Assembly: GCF_042852765.1 (NCBI RefSeq)
Contig: NZ_AP031414.1
DNA: 64,000 nt
DNA from: Schaedlerella glycyrrhizinilytica_A
GTDB lineage: Bacteria > Bacillota > Clostridia > Lachnospirales > Lachnospiraceae
Direction: 5' to 3' (one strand)
Shown here piece by piece: positions 34,289 through 43,598 of the stretch. The position numbers and the translations under genes are program-made. Under the pieces are notes generated by a model that saw nothing but the letters and a program-made list of their open reading frames with translations, searched no databases and was not told the origin of the DNA. Numbering within the stretch: position 1 is the stretch's first letter; each line of letters begins with the position of its first letter.

Positions 34289-34909
34289 ATGAAAATCATG
34301 GTGATAGCAGATGAAGAATCGAAATATCTGTGGAATCATTTTGACAAAAGTAAGCTGGATGGAGCGGATCTGATCATTTCCTGCGGAGATCTGGATCCGC
34401 GATACTTGTCGTTTCTCGTGACGCTTTCGGCGGTTCCGGTACTTTATGTGCATGGAAATCACGATGGAAAATACGAACAGATCCCGCCGGAGGGATGTAC
34501 CTGTATCGAAGATGAGATTTATGAATACGAGGGGATCCGGATCCTGGGGCTCGGCGGATCGATGCGTTATACAGGCGGGGCGCATCAGTATACGGAAAAA
34601 GAGATGCAGAAGCGGGTGAGGAAGCTTCGGTGGAAACTATGGAGAAAGAAAGGATTTGATATTCTGGTCACGCATGCACCCGCATATCAGCTGAACGACG
34701 GCCGGGACTTGCCGCATCAGGGATTCAAAGTGTTTCGGGATCTGATGGAAAAATACAGACCGCGTTTTTTTCTTCACGGTCATGTCCATATGAATTATGG
34801 GCGAAACCAGAAACGGTATGACAGATATCAAGATACCCATGTGATCAACGGATTTGAACGCTATGTGTTTGAATTCGGAGAAGTGTCAAATGAAAGGAGA
34901 AAAAAGTAA
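34289..34909 (+). CDS. Metallophosphoesterase
   Basis: A 206-residue calcineurin-like phosphoesterase. Seen motifs are SCGDLDP, VHGNHDGKY, THAPAYQLNDG and HGHVHMNYG. The first motif, usually DxHG, reads MVIADEESKY, so one metal ligand differs and Glu may substitute. It is coupled to the BMP-type gene upstream and followed within 1 base by the aldo/keto reductase gene. It probably cleaves a phosphoester or cyclic nucleotide; the substrate is unknown. Confidence 0.87.
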   Translation: MKIMVIADEESKYLWNHFDKSKLDGADLIISCGDLDPRYLSFLVTLSAVPVLYVHGNHDGKYEQIPPEGCTCIEDEIYEYEGIRILGLGGSMRYTGGAHQYTEKEMQKRVRKLRWKLWRKKGFDILVTHAPAYQLNDGRDLPHQGFKVFRDLMEKYRPRFFLHGHVHMNYGRNQKRYDRYQDTHVINGFERYVFEFGEVSNERRKK

Positions 34910-34910
34910 G

Positions 34911-35900
34911 ATGTATATTGCAGATGAAAAACGATATGAGACAATGAAATTCCGTGCCAGCGGAAAAAGTGGTCTGAAGCTTCCGGAAGTTGTACTGGGA
35001 CTGTGGCATAATTTTGGAGACACCGCTTCTTTTGAGAGGATGAGGGAACTCTGTTTTACCGCATTTGACAATGGGATCACGCATTTTGATCTGGCGAATA
35101 ACTACGGACCGGAACCGGGAAGCGCAGAGAAAAATTTCGGGCGGATCTTAAAAGAAGACCTGATGCCGTATCGGGATGAACTGATCATCAGCACAAAAGC
35201 GGGATATGATATGTGGCTGGGACCATACGGCAACTGGGGAAGCAGAAAATATCTGCTGGCAAGTCTGGATCAGAGCCTGAAACGGATGGGGCTGGATTAT
35301 GTGGATATTTTCTATCATCACCGGATGGATCCGGAAACGCCGTTGGAGGAGACAATGGGCGCGCTCGATCAGGCGGTAAAAAGCGGAAAGGCGTTGTACG
35401 CAGGGCTTTCCAATTATGATGGCGCGACGATGAAAAAAGCATGCGCGATCTTAAGAGAACTTCATTGTCCGTTTGTGATCAATCAGAACCGTTATTCTAT
35501 TTTTGACCGCACGATCGAAAAGAACGGGCTGAAAGCTGCCGCAAAAGAAGAGGGGGTCGGAATCATCACATTTAGTCCTTTGGAACAGGGGATATTGACG
35601 GATCGTTATCTGAACGGGATTCCGGAGGACAGCAGGGTGAAGACGGATGGAAGATTCTTAAATAAGGAACGGCTGACATCCGATAAGATCGAAAAGGCGC
35701 GTGCACTGAATGAGTTGGCAAAAGAGCGTGGCGAGAGTCTTGCGAGAATGGCGCTGAAATGGGTCAGAAAAGACGATGCGGTGACAAGCGTTCTGATCGG
35801 GGCGTCCAGACCGGAACAGATACTGGATAATATCAAAATGATAAACAGTCCGGATTTTACAGAAGAAGAGCTTCAAAAAATCGATGAGATCGTGTTATAA
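34911..35900 (+). CDS. Aldo/keto reductase (YghZ-like)
   Basis: A 329-residue NADPH-dependent oxidoreductase with a TIM barrel. The catalytic tetrad is visible: Asp in HFDLANNYGP with Tyr, Lys in ISTKAGYDM, and His in IFYHHRMDPETP. The C-terminal cofactor region is SVLIGASRPEQILDNI. The sequence around GPYGNWGSRKYLLASLDQSL is like the L-glyceraldehyde-3-phosphate reductase subgroup. The start at ATG 34911 follows AAAGGAG; the longer frame from 34854 overlaps the previous gene. A methylglyoxal or aldehyde detoxification role is plausible. Confidence 0.92.
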   Translation: MYIADEKRYETMKFRASGKSGLKLPEVVLGLWHNFGDTASFERMRELCFTAFDNGITHFDLANNYGPEPGSAEKNFGRILKEDLMPYRDELIISTKAGYDMWLGPYGNWGSRKYLLASLDQSLKRMGLDYVDIFYHHRMDPETPLEETMGALDQAVKSGKALYAGLSNYDGATMKKACAILRELHCPFVINQNRYSIFDRTIEKNGLKAAAKEEGVGIITFSPLEQGILTDRYLNGIPEDSRVKTDGRFLNKERLTSDKIEKARALNELAKERGESLARMALKWVRKDDAVTSVLIGASRPEQILDNIKMINSPDFTEEELQKIDEIVL

Positions 35901-35943
35901 TGGAATGGATTTTGAACAGATAACGCATGGAGGATGACACAAT

Positions 35944-36513
35944 ATGGATTTTTTGACGCAGCTGGATCATAATTTTATCGACGTCAATGTACTTTTCTTC
36001 ATTCAGGAATATCTTCGGTTTGAATGGATGACGCCGATCTGGAAATTTATCACTTGGCTTGGCGATGCGGGATGGTTTTGGATCGCATTGTCTGTGATCC
36101 TGCTGATTCCGAAAAGAACGAGAAAGATCGGTGCGGCGGCGTTGATCTCCCTTTTGATCGGTGCGCTGATCACCAATGTAGCGTTGAAAAATCTGGTTGC
36201 CCGGACCAGGCCGTATGAGGTGATCGACGGATTGATCTTACTGGTAGATCCTCAGCATGATTTTTCCTTTCCATCCGGACATTCCTGCGCATCATTTGCA
36301 GCGGCGATGGTATACTATAAAATGTTTCCGAAGAAATATGGTGTACCCGCCGTGATCCTGGCAACGCTCATCGCGCTGTCGAGATTATATGTGGGAGTCC
36401 ACTATCCGTCGGATGTAGCCGCAGGAATCTTGATCGGTATTCTTGCAGCATGGATCGCATGCCGGATCGTGGGAGAGAAAAAAGATGTGAAAAAGAAGTC
36501 TGAAGAAAGTTGA
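35944..36513 (+). CDS. PAP2-family membrane phosphatase
   Basis: A 189-residue integral membrane protein with about five helices and all three PAP2 motifs: KNLVARTRPYE, PSGHSCASF, and RLYVGVHYPSDV. It may dephosphorylate undecaprenyl pyrophosphate or another lipid phosphate on the outer face of the membrane. It starts 43 bases after the aldo/keto reductase gene behind GGAGGATGACAC and ends 4 bases before a strong bidirectional terminator. Confidence 0.92.
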   Translation: MDFLTQLDHNFIDVNVLFFIQEYLRFEWMTPIWKFITWLGDAGWFWIALSVILLIPKRTRKIGAAALISLLIGALITNVALKNLVARTRPYEVIDGLILLVDPQHDFSFPSGHSCASFAAAMVYYKMFPKKYGVPAVILATLIALSRLYVGVHYPSDVAAGILIGILAAWIACRIVGEKKDVKKKSEES

Positions 36514-36517
36514 AAGA

Positions 36518-36565
36518 GAGGGCATCCGTCCTGTGATTTGTTTCAATCACAGGACGGATGCCCTC
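36518..36565. terminator. Bidirectional terminator between PAP2 and DUF1846 genes
   Basis: A perfect 21-bp stem (36518-36538 with 36545-36565; core GGCATCCGTCCTGTGATT) closes a 6-base loop. It lies between two convergent genes. It is among the longest perfect hairpins in the window. Confidence 0.85.
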
Positions 36566-36578
36566 GTATAAAATTGCA

Positions 36579-38057
36579 TTAATAATATCCGTGTCCACTT
36601 TCGTAGACAGATTCGCATGTCAGCTGCACGCCAAGCTTCTGGAATGTCTTGATATCCACGTCAGAAAGCATCACAGAAGTATGTGCCTGACAGCCATGCA
36701 GTTTAGGAAGCTGTTCGAGAGCAAGTCTGGCGTCTTCATTTGCCGCGGCGCTTGTGGAGAGTGCGATCAGCACTTCGTCCGTATGCAGTCTCGGGTTGCG
36801 GCTCTTCAGATAATCTACTTTCAGCTTCTGGATCGGTTCGATCGCCTCAGGGGAGATGATGTGCAGTTCATGTCCCAGACCGGCAAGTTCTTTTAATACG
36901 TTCAGAAGAAGTGCTGCGGAAGCACCGAGCAGATTGGAAGTCTTTCCGGTGATAATGCGTCCGTCCGGAAGTTCCAGAGCAGCAGCAGGGGACTGGGTTT
37001 CCTGTGCTCTGTTCAGAGCAGCGGCAACTACTTTGCGGTCCTGGATCGTAACGCCGGCCTGATTCATCAAAAGCTCGATCTTCTGAGCAGGTTCTTCCGA
37101 GCATGTCCCTTTTAAAAGATCGTTCAGGGCAGCGTAGTAACGGCGGATGATCTCCTGACCGGAAGCTTCGCGGCAAGCTTCATCGTCGCAGATGCAGTTG
37201 CCGGCCATATTGACACCCATGTCTGTCGGAGATTTGTATGGGCTTTTTCCGTAAATCTTTTCAAAAATCGTGTTCAGAACAGGAAATACTTCTACGTCAC
37301 GGTTGTAGTTGACGGTCGTCTCACCGTAGGCTTCCAGATGGAACGGGTCGATCATGTTGACGTCGTTCAGATCTGCGGTTGCCGCCTCATATGCGAGGTT
37401 GACAGGATGCTTCAGCGGCAGATTCCAGATCGGAAATGTCTCGAATTTGGCATATCCCGCATGGATTCCGCGTTTATGTTCATGATATAACTGAGAGAGA
37501 CAGGTTGCCATTTTTCCGCTTCCCGGTCCGGGTGCGGTTACGATAACGAGCGGACGGGTTGTCTCGATATATTCATTCTTTCCGTAACCCTCGTCGCTGA
37601 CGATCAGTGGGATATTGGACGGATACCCTGCGATATTGTAATGAATATATACTTTGATCCCCAGATTTTCCAGCCGGTTTTTGAAAAGGAGAGCGCTTTC
37701 CTGACCGGAATACTGCGTGATGACAACACTGCCGACATAGAGACCGTTCTGACGGAAAGAGTCCATCAGACGGAGTACATCTGTATCGTAAGTGATACCA
37801 AGATCTCCGCGGACTTTATTCTTTTCGATGTCCTTGGCGCTGATGACAATGATGATCTCTGCCTGGTCGCTTAAATGCATCAGCATGCGAAGTTTACTGT
37901 CCGGTTCGAACCCCGGAAGAACCCGGGATGCATGATAGTCGTCAAAAAGCTTTCCGCCAAATTCCAGATAGAGTTTGTGATCAAACTGTTCGATCCTCTG
38001 TCGGATGTGTTCAGACTGCATTCGCAAATACTTTTCGTTATCAAAACCTGTTCTCAT
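36579..38057 (-). CDS. DUF1846 domain-containing protein
   Basis: A 492-residue soluble protein starting MRTGFDNEKYLRMQSEHIRQ and containing FGGKLFDDYHASRVLPGF, the opening of the DUF1846 family common in Firmicutes. Further regions are TAPGPGSGKMATCLSQLYHE, a P-loop-like glycine run, and GVNMAGNCICDDEACREAS. The family is conserved and structurally known, but its function is not established; an ATP-dependent enzyme role is possible. It is divergent from ftsH, with 186 bases between the two starts. Confidence 0.9.
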   Translation of the reverse strand: MRTGFDNEKYLRMQSEHIRQRIEQFDHKLYLEFGGKLFDDYHASRVLPGFEPDSKLRMLMHLSDQAEIIIVISAKDIEKNKVRGDLGITYDTDVLRLMDSFRQNGLYVGSVVITQYSGQESALLFKNRLENLGIKVYIHYNIAGYPSNIPLIVSDEGYGKNEYIETTRPLVIVTAPGPGSGKMATCLSQLYHEHKRGIHAGYAKFETFPIWNLPLKHPVNLAYEAATADLNDVNMIDPFHLEAYGETTVNYNRDVEVFPVLNTIFEKIYGKSPYKSPTDMGVNMAGNCICDDEACREASGQEIIRRYYAALNDLLKGTCSEEPAQKIELLMNQAGVTIQDRKVVAAALNRAQETQSPAAALELPDGRIITGKTSNLLGASAALLLNVLKELAGLGHELHIISPEAIEPIQKLKVDYLKSRNPRLHTDEVLIALSTSAAANEDARLALEQLPKLHGCQAHTSVMLSDVDIKTFQKLGVQLTCESVYESGHGYY

Positions 38058-38186
38058 AAAATACTATCTCCATTCGATGTCATGATTCGTTATAATTTTC
38101 AGATACGCATATCAGTATACTACAAAATGATTTCATTTTACAAGAATTTCATTCATTCAGTTTACAATATTTTCATAATCTTCTTG

Positions 38187-38215
38187 TTGATTTCTATCTG
38201 GTGCATATTTATAAT
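38187..38215 (+). promoter_or_regulatory. Sigma-A promoter of ftsH
   Basis: TTGATT (38187-38192), a 17-base spacer and a consensus TATAAT (38210-38215) lie 28 bases upstream of the ftsH start, after an AT-rich stretch. Confidence 0.7.
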
Positions 38216-38243
38216 AAGATTAGTTGAGTTTAGGAGGAGCATA

Positions 38244-40460
38244 ATGGACAATAAAAATAATAATCGTAAGGGTCCCGGCGGCAACCGGCAGGGATGGGGG
38301 ATTATCATGTTTACCACCTTGCTGGCTGTTTTTGTTGTTATGGGACTGTATTCGCTGATGCAGGATAAGAATCCGGAAGAGATCAGCTACGATAAATTTA
38401 TCGAGATGGTCGATAAAGGCGAGGTAGACACGGTTGCGTTGGATGCAACCAAGATTTACATTACATTGACAGACGAGGCGAGAAAAAAAGAACTGGGTAA
38501 GGACGGGGAGAACGGTGCGCTTGCCACGAACAACCTGATCAGCCAGATGGAGGAACTCGTCAGTCAGCAGGAAGACGGAGAAGAAGAGGACGTCGAAAAG
38601 ATGCCGGATTATTTTGCCGGACGTGTAGACGACGAGACGCTTCCGCAGAGACTTCTGGATGCGAAAGTGAAATTCAGTCAGGAGATTCCGGATACGGCGT
38701 CGTCCCTGATCTTTGAATTGCTTGTGACGCTCGTCTTCCCGCTTCTGATGTTCGGCATCCTGATCAATTTCGTGATGCGTCGGATGTCAAAAGGAAGCGG
38801 CATGATGGGCATTGGAAAGAGCAATGCAAAAGTATATGTAGAGAAAGAGACCGGGGTGACATTCCAGGATGTTGCCGGTCAGGATGAAGCAAAAGAGTCG
38901 CTTCAGGAAGTAGTGGACTTCCTGCACAATCCGGGCAAATATACCGGGATCGGAGCAAAGCTTCCGAAAGGAGCGCTGCTTGTGGGACCTCCGGGAACCG
39001 GTAAGACACTTCTTGCAAAAGCGGTGGCAGGAGAAGCGAAAGTGCCGTTCTTCTCATTGTCGGGTTCCGCATTTGTGGAGATGTATGTTGGTGTCGGAGC
39101 GTCCCGTGTGCGTGACCTGTTCAAACAGGCACAGCAGATGGCGCCGTGTATCGTATTTATCGATGAGATCGATGCGATCGGAAAAAGCCGTGATACCGCA
39201 ATGGGCGGCGGCAATGATGAACGCGAACAGACATTGAACCAGCTTCTGGCTGAGATGGATGGATTTGACACGAACAAAGGACTGCTTTTGCTGGCGGCAA
39301 CAAACCGTCCGGAGGTACTGGATCCGGCGCTTCTTCGTCCGGGACGTTTTGACCGGAGGATCATCGTGGACAAACCGGACCTGAAAGGACGTATCGATAC
39401 GCTGAAAGTACATTCCAAAGATGTAAAGATGGATGAGACAGTCGATCTGGAAGCGATCGCGCTTGCAACATCCGGCGCTGTCGGATCGGATCTTGCAAAT
39501 ATGATCAATGAAGCTGCGATCAATGCTGTGAAGAACGGACGGCAGGTGGTCAGCCAGAAAGACTTGTTTGAAGCTGTCGAAGTCGTTCTTGTCGGAAAAG
39601 AGAAGAAAGATCGTATCATGAGTGAGGAGGAACGCAGGATTGTTTCTTATCATGAGGTTGGACATGCGCTTGTCAGTGCGCTTCAGAAAGACGCGGAGCC
39701 GGTACAGAAGATCACGATCGTGCCGAGGACGATGGGAGCCCTTGGTTATGTCATGCAGACTCCGGAAGAGGAAAAATATCTGAACACAAAGAAAGAACTG
39801 GAAGCAATGCTTGTCGGTGCGCTTGCCGGTAGAGCGGCGGAAGAGATCGTCTTCGATACTGTGACGACCGGAGCGTCCAATGATATTGAACAGGCGACGA
39901 AGATTGCCCGTGCAATGATCACACAATATGGTATGTCGGAGAAATTCGGTCTGATCGGATTGGAGTCTGTACAGCACAGGTATCTGGACGGACGTGCTGT
40001 GATGAACTGCGGAGATGCAACAGCGGCAGAGATCGATTCCGAAGTGATGAAGATGCTGAAAGATGCTTATGAAGAGGCAAAACGGCTCTTGCGGGAGAAT
40101 CGGGAAGCATTGGATAAGATTTCCGCGTTCCTGATCGAAAAAGAGACGATCACCGGAAAAGAATTTATGAAGATCCTGCGGGAAGTCCAGGGTGTGGAAG
40201 AACCGGAAGAGCAGGACGGAAAAACAGTGAAAAAAGAGAAGCGGATCGCGATGAAGCCGGTAGAGGGACAGGAAGTTCCGGATACAGTGAACGAAGAAAA
40301 AGAAGCAGTATCAGACATGGAAATCACTCCATCCGAGACAGACGCAGATATGAATTTATCCGCTCCTGCAGCAGAAGAAGATACAAAAGTGCCGACTTCC
40401 GAGGAAAAGATTGAGGAAGTGAAAGAGGAAGAAGCACAGGATGCGGCAGAGGACAAATAA
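38244..40460 (+). CDS. ftsH: ATP-dependent zinc metalloprotease FtsH
   Basis: A 738-residue membrane AAA protease that degrades misfolded membrane and regulatory proteins. There are TM helices near residues 14-34 and 150-170 with an extracytoplasmic loop between. The AAA module has Walker A GPPGTGKT (248-255), Walker B CIVFIDEIDAIG, and the second region of homology (TNRPEVLDPALLRPGRFDRR). The zinc site is HEVGH (470-474) with a later Asp ligand. The C-terminal 110 residues form an acidic, low-complexity tail of Glu, Val and Thr. The ATG at 38244 follows AGGAGGAGC; the open frame running 370 bases upstream is not coding. Confidence 0.97.
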   Translation: MDNKNNNRKGPGGNRQGWGIIMFTTLLAVFVVMGLYSLMQDKNPEEISYDKFIEMVDKGEVDTVALDATKIYITLTDEARKKELGKDGENGALATNNLISQMEELVSQQEDGEEEDVEKMPDYFAGRVDDETLPQRLLDAKVKFSQEIPDTASSLIFELLVTLVFPLLMFGILINFVMRRMSKGSGMMGIGKSNAKVYVEKETGVTFQDVAGQDEAKESLQEVVDFLHNPGKYTGIGAKLPKGALLVGPPGTGKTLLAKAVAGEAKVPFFSLSGSAFVEMYVGVGASRVRDLFKQAQQMAPCIVFIDEIDAIGKSRDTAMGGGNDEREQTLNQLLAEMDGFDTNKGLLLLAATNRPEVLDPALLRPGRFDRRIIVDKPDLKGRIDTLKVHSKDVKMDETVDLEAIALATSGAVGSDLANMINEAAINAVKNGRQVVSQKDLFEAVEVVLVGKEKKDRIMSEEERRIVSYHEVGHALVSALQKDAEPVQKITIVPRTMGALGYVMQTPEEEKYLNTKKELEAMLVGALAGRAAEEIVFDTVTTGASNDIEQATKIARAMITQYGMSEKFGLIGLESVQHRYLDGRAVMNCGDATAAEIDSEVMKMLKDAYEEAKRLLRENREALDKISAFLIEKETITGKEFMKILREVQGVEEPEEQDGKTVKKEKRIAMKPVEGQEVPDTVNEEKEAVSDMEITPSETDADMNLSAPAAEEDTKVPTSEEKIEEVKEEEAQDAAEDK

Positions 40461-40468
40461 TCAGACAG

Positions 40469-40510
40469 AATCGGGCAGATACAGGGCGATCATCCTGTTC
40501 CTGCCCGATT
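40469..40510 (+). terminator. Terminator after ftsH
   Basis: AATCGGGCAG (40469-40478) pairs with CTGCCCGATT (40501-40510), and an inner ACAGG/CCTGT stem extends it. GTTCTATT follows. Confidence 0.75.
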
Positions 40511-40573
40511 GTTCTATTGAAGAATGATAGAAAGAACGATGTGTATTTTGAGGAAGCATCATGAGGAAAAAAG

Positions 40574-42427
40574 ATGGATCAGTATCAGTTTGATATTCAG
40601 GAAGAATTGAAAAAATTGCCCGGGAAACCGGGGGTTTATATCATGCATGACGAAAAGGACGAGATCATTTATGTCGGAAAGGCGATTAGTCTGAAAAACC
40701 GGGTCCGGCAATATTTTCAGAGCAGCAGGAATAAAGGGGTGAAGATCGAACAGATGGTGACACACATTCGCCGCTTTGAGTATATTGTGACCGATTCCGA
40801 ACTGGAAGCGCTCGTGTTGGAATGTAATCTGATTAAGGAACATCATCCGAAATATAATACGATGTTGATGGATGATAAAACTTATCCGTTTATTAAAGTG
40901 ACTGTCGGAGAAGATTACCCGAGGATCATGCTGGCAAGACGGATCCAGAAAGATAAAGCGAAATATTTCGGACCGTATACAAGCAGCGGCGCGGTGCGGG
41001 ACACGATCGATCTGCTCCATAAACTTTACCATATCCGCACATGTAATCGAAATCTTCCGCGGGATATCGGAAAAGAACGCCCATGTCTGAATTATCATAT
41101 CAAACAGTGTGAAGCGCCGTGTCAGGGCTATATTTCTGTGGAGGACTATCAGAGATCCGTAGCGGAAGCCGTGAGGTTTTTGAGCGGTAAGTTTGATGGG
41201 ATCTTGCATGAGTTGGAAGAAAAGATGCAGGCTGCTTCAGAGGCATTGGAATTTGAAAAGGCGATCGAGTATCGGGAATTGTGGAACAGTGTGAAAAAAA
41301 TCGCGCAGAAACAGAAGATCACGGACAGTCATGGCGAGGATCGAGATGTTCTTGCGGCTGCAACTGCGGACGAAGATGCAGTTGTGCAGGTCTTTTTTAT
41401 ACGCGGCGGACGCTTGATCGGACGGGATCATTTTTATCTCCGGATCGCGAAAGGCGAGTCGGTCGGCAGCATTTTGGACAGTTTTATCAAGCAGTATTAT
41501 GCGGGAACACCGTTTATCCCGGGAGAATTGATGGTGCAGGAAGAACTGGAAGATACCGCTTTGATCGAAGAGTGGCTTTCAGCAAAACGAAACGGAAAGG
41601 TCAGCGTCCGTGTTCCGAAGAAAGGAACAAAAGAAAAGCTGGTGGAATTGGCGGCGAACAATGCGGCAATGGTTTTGTCGAAAGATAAAGAGCGTTTAAA
41701 GAGAGAAGAGGGACGCACGATCGGGGCTGTAAAGGAGATCGCCCACATGTTGGGAATTTCTGAAATCACCCGAATGGAAGCGTATGATATTTCCAATACA
41801 AATGGTTTTGAATCTGTTGGTTCCATGGTCGTTTATGAACGTGGGAAACCAAAGCGAAATGATTACCGGAAGTTTAAGATCAAAGGAATTCAAGGGGCAG
41901 ATGACTATGGAAGTATGCGGGAAGTGCTTACGAGACGATTCACCCATGGATTGCGAGAGCGGGAAGAGAGTAAAGAACTGGGAGGATTTACAGCATTTCC
42001 GGATCTGATCCTGATGGATGGCGGAAAAGGTCAGGTCAATGTCGCACAGCAGGTACTCGATGAGTTACATTTGCATATACCGGTCTGCGGAATGGTAAAA
42101 GATGATCATCACCGGACAAGAGGATTATATTATGAGAATGAAGAGATTACGATCGACCGTTCTTCCGAAGCGTTTAAATTGATCACCAGAATTCAAGATG
42201 AGGCGCACCGGTTTGCAATAGAGTATCATAAACAACTTCGTGGAAAAGGGCAGGTACATTCCATATTGGATGATATAGAGGGAATCGGACCCGCGAGAAG
42301 AAAAGCATTGATGCGTAGTTTTCAGAATCTGGACGAGATCAAGGAAGCAAGCGTTGAAGTGTTAACGGCAATCCCCTCGATGAATGAAAAGGCTGCCAAA
42401 TCCGTATACAATTTTTTTCATCCATGA
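40574..42427 (+). CDS. uvrC: Excinuclease ABC subunit C
   Basis: A 617-residue nucleotide-excision-repair nuclease that makes both incisions around a UvrAB-marked lesion. The N-terminal GIY-YIG domain is GKPGVYIMHDEKDEIIYVGK. The cysteine-containing CNRNLPRDIGKERPCLNYHI may hold an Fe-S cluster. The UVR motif is FEKAIEYRELWNSVKKIAQ. The RNase H-like nuclease is YDISNTNGFESVGSMVVYER with LILMDGGKGQ. The C-terminal helix-hairpin-helix pair is IEGIGPARRKALMRSF. The length is normal and GAGGAAAAAAG precedes the start. Confidence 0.97.
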   Translation: MDQYQFDIQEELKKLPGKPGVYIMHDEKDEIIYVGKAISLKNRVRQYFQSSRNKGVKIEQMVTHIRRFEYIVTDSELEALVLECNLIKEHHPKYNTMLMDDKTYPFIKVTVGEDYPRIMLARRIQKDKAKYFGPYTSSGAVRDTIDLLHKLYHIRTCNRNLPRDIGKERPCLNYHIKQCEAPCQGYISVEDYQRSVAEAVRFLSGKFDGILHELEEKMQAASEALEFEKAIEYRELWNSVKKIAQKQKITDSHGEDRDVLAAATADEDAVVQVFFIRGGRLIGRDHFYLRIAKGESVGSILDSFIKQYYAGTPFIPGELMVQEELEDTALIEEWLSAKRNGKVSVRVPKKGTKEKLVELAANNAAMVLSKDKERLKREEGRTIGAVKEIAHMLGISEITRMEAYDISNTNGFESVGSMVVYERGKPKRNDYRKFKIKGIQGADDYGSMREVLTRRFTHGLREREESKELGGFTAFPDLILMDGGKGQVNVAQQVLDELHLHIPVCGMVKDDHHRTRGLYYENEEITIDRSSEAFKLITRIQDEAHRFAIEYHKQLRGKGQVHSILDDIEGIGPARRKALMRSFQNLDEIKEASVEVLTAIPSMNEKAAKSVYNFFHP

Positions 42428-42447
42428 TATAATGCGTATAGGGCAGA

Positions 42448-42521
42448 GCCAAGCCGGGAACACCCCGGAGGCAAGTTCAAGCTCGCTTGAAAACTTGCCT
42501 CCGGGGTGTTCCCGATTTGGC
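42448..42521. repeat. Very long GC-rich inverted repeat between uvrC and hprK
   Basis: GCCAA at 42448-42452 and TTGGC near 42521 bracket a perfect 23-bp stem (42455-42477 with 42492-42514, core CGGGAACACCCCGGAGG). A further inner TTCAAGC/GCTTGAA pairing closes a 2-base loop. An outer GGGCAG/CTGCCC pair (about 42441 and 42572) could extend it. The local GC content is much higher than in the flanking genes. It may be a terminator for uvrC, but its size suggests a small mobile or dispersed repeat element. Confidence 0.75.
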
Positions 42522-42629
42522 GAGCGAAGCGACCGAGAAGAAGCGGGAGCGGAATCGAGGTGCGCTGCCCGGACGGCGGGAAGCTGCCCCGGGCATTTGA
42601 GAATAGGTGAAAAAAGGAGAAGAGCTATT
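42522..42629. other. GC-rich leader of hprK
   Basis: The sequence between the giant hairpin and hprK is rich in GCG/CGG blocks, including CCGGACGGCGGGAAGCTG, and differs in composition from both neighbours. An open frame runs through it into hprK but encodes Arg/Gly-rich sequence not found in HprK proteins, so it is treated as non-coding. Confidence 0.45.
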
Positions 42630-43559
42630 ATGGGACATGGTGTGAAATTAAGCGAAATGGCTGAAAAAATGCAGTTGAAAAACCTGACGCCGGATGTCGA
42701 TCTTGCGGAAAAAGAGGTGACAGTTCCGGACGTGAACAGACCGGCATTACAGCTTGCCGGATATTTTGATCATTTCGATTCGGAACGGGTTCAGATTATC
42801 GGATATGTGGAACATACATATCTGCAGACACTGGAGCCGGAAAAGAAAAAAGAGATTTATAAGGAACTGCTGGCATGTCAGGTTCCATGTTTGATCTTCA
42901 GTAAAGATTTATATCCGGATGAAGATTTGCTGGAACTGGCAAAGGAAGCGGATATTCCGATTTTGTCCACCAGAAAGATGACATCCGCATTTATGGCGGA
43001 ACTGATTCGTTGGCTGAATGTAAAAATGGCGCCGTGTATTTCGATTCATGGTGTGCTTGTGGATGTGTATGGTGTCGGTGTTCTGATCATGGGAGAGAGC
43101 GGCATCGGAAAAAGCGAGGCCGCTTTGGAATTGATCAAGAGAGGACATCGTCTCGTTACGGATGATGTGGTGGAGATCCGCAAGGTAAGCGATGAGACGC
43201 TGGTCGGATCTGCACCGGATATCACAAGACATTTTATCGAACTGCGTGGAATTGGAATTGTGGACGTGAAATCAATGTTCGGTGTACAAAGTGTGCGCGA
43301 AACGCAGAACATCGATCTGGTCATTACATTGGAAGACTGGGATCGGGATAAGGAATATGACCGGCTTGGACTGGAAGAAAATTATACGGAATTTCTCGGA
43401 AATCGGGTGGTGTGTCATAACATTCCGATCCGACCGGGAAGAAATCTTGCGATCATCGTTGAGTCGGCAGCGGTAAATCACAGACAAAAACAGATGGGAT
43501 ACAATGCGGCGCAGGAATTATACAAACGTGTTCAGGAAAATCTGGCAAAAAGAAATTAG
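42630..43559 (+). CDS. hprK: HPr kinase/phosphorylase
   Basis: A 309-residue bifunctional enzyme that phosphorylates HPr on serine and removes that phosphate, controlling carbon catabolite repression in Firmicutes. The catalytic domain has Walker A GESGIGKS (155-162), preceded by HGVLVDVYG. The family signature RGIGIVDVKSMFGVQSVRE lies near residue 205. The length equals the family norm when started at 42630, behind AAAAGGAGA. It is followed by the glucokinase gene after 39 bases, both serving sugar metabolism. Confidence 0.97.
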   Translation: MGHGVKLSEMAEKMQLKNLTPDVDLAEKEVTVPDVNRPALQLAGYFDHFDSERVQIIGYVEHTYLQTLEPEKKKEIYKELLACQVPCLIFSKDLYPDEDLLELAKEADIPILSTRKMTSAFMAELIRWLNVKMAPCISIHGVLVDVYGVGVLIMGESGIGKSEAALELIKRGHRLVTDDVVEIRKVSDETLVGSAPDITRHFIELRGIGIVDVKSMFGVQSVRETQNIDLVITLEDWDRDKEYDRLGLEENYTEFLGNRVVCHNIPIRPGRNLAIIVESAAVNHRQKQMGYNAAQELYKRVQENLAKRN

Positions 43560-43598
43560 AAGACATAACCAGCAGGAATTAAGCGGAGGACAACAGAG

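Noticed and set aside
37875..38243. Open frame extending ftsH upstream by 123 codons
   Set aside because: It covers the ftsH promoter and the start of the divergent DUF1846 gene; the true start has AGGAGGAGC and a typical N-terminal membrane helix.
42384..42629. Open frame extending hprK upstream by 82 codons
   Set aside because: It runs through the giant hairpin and encodes Arg/Gly/Ser-rich sequence unlike HprK; ATG 42630 has a good ribosome binding site and gives the normal 309-residue length.
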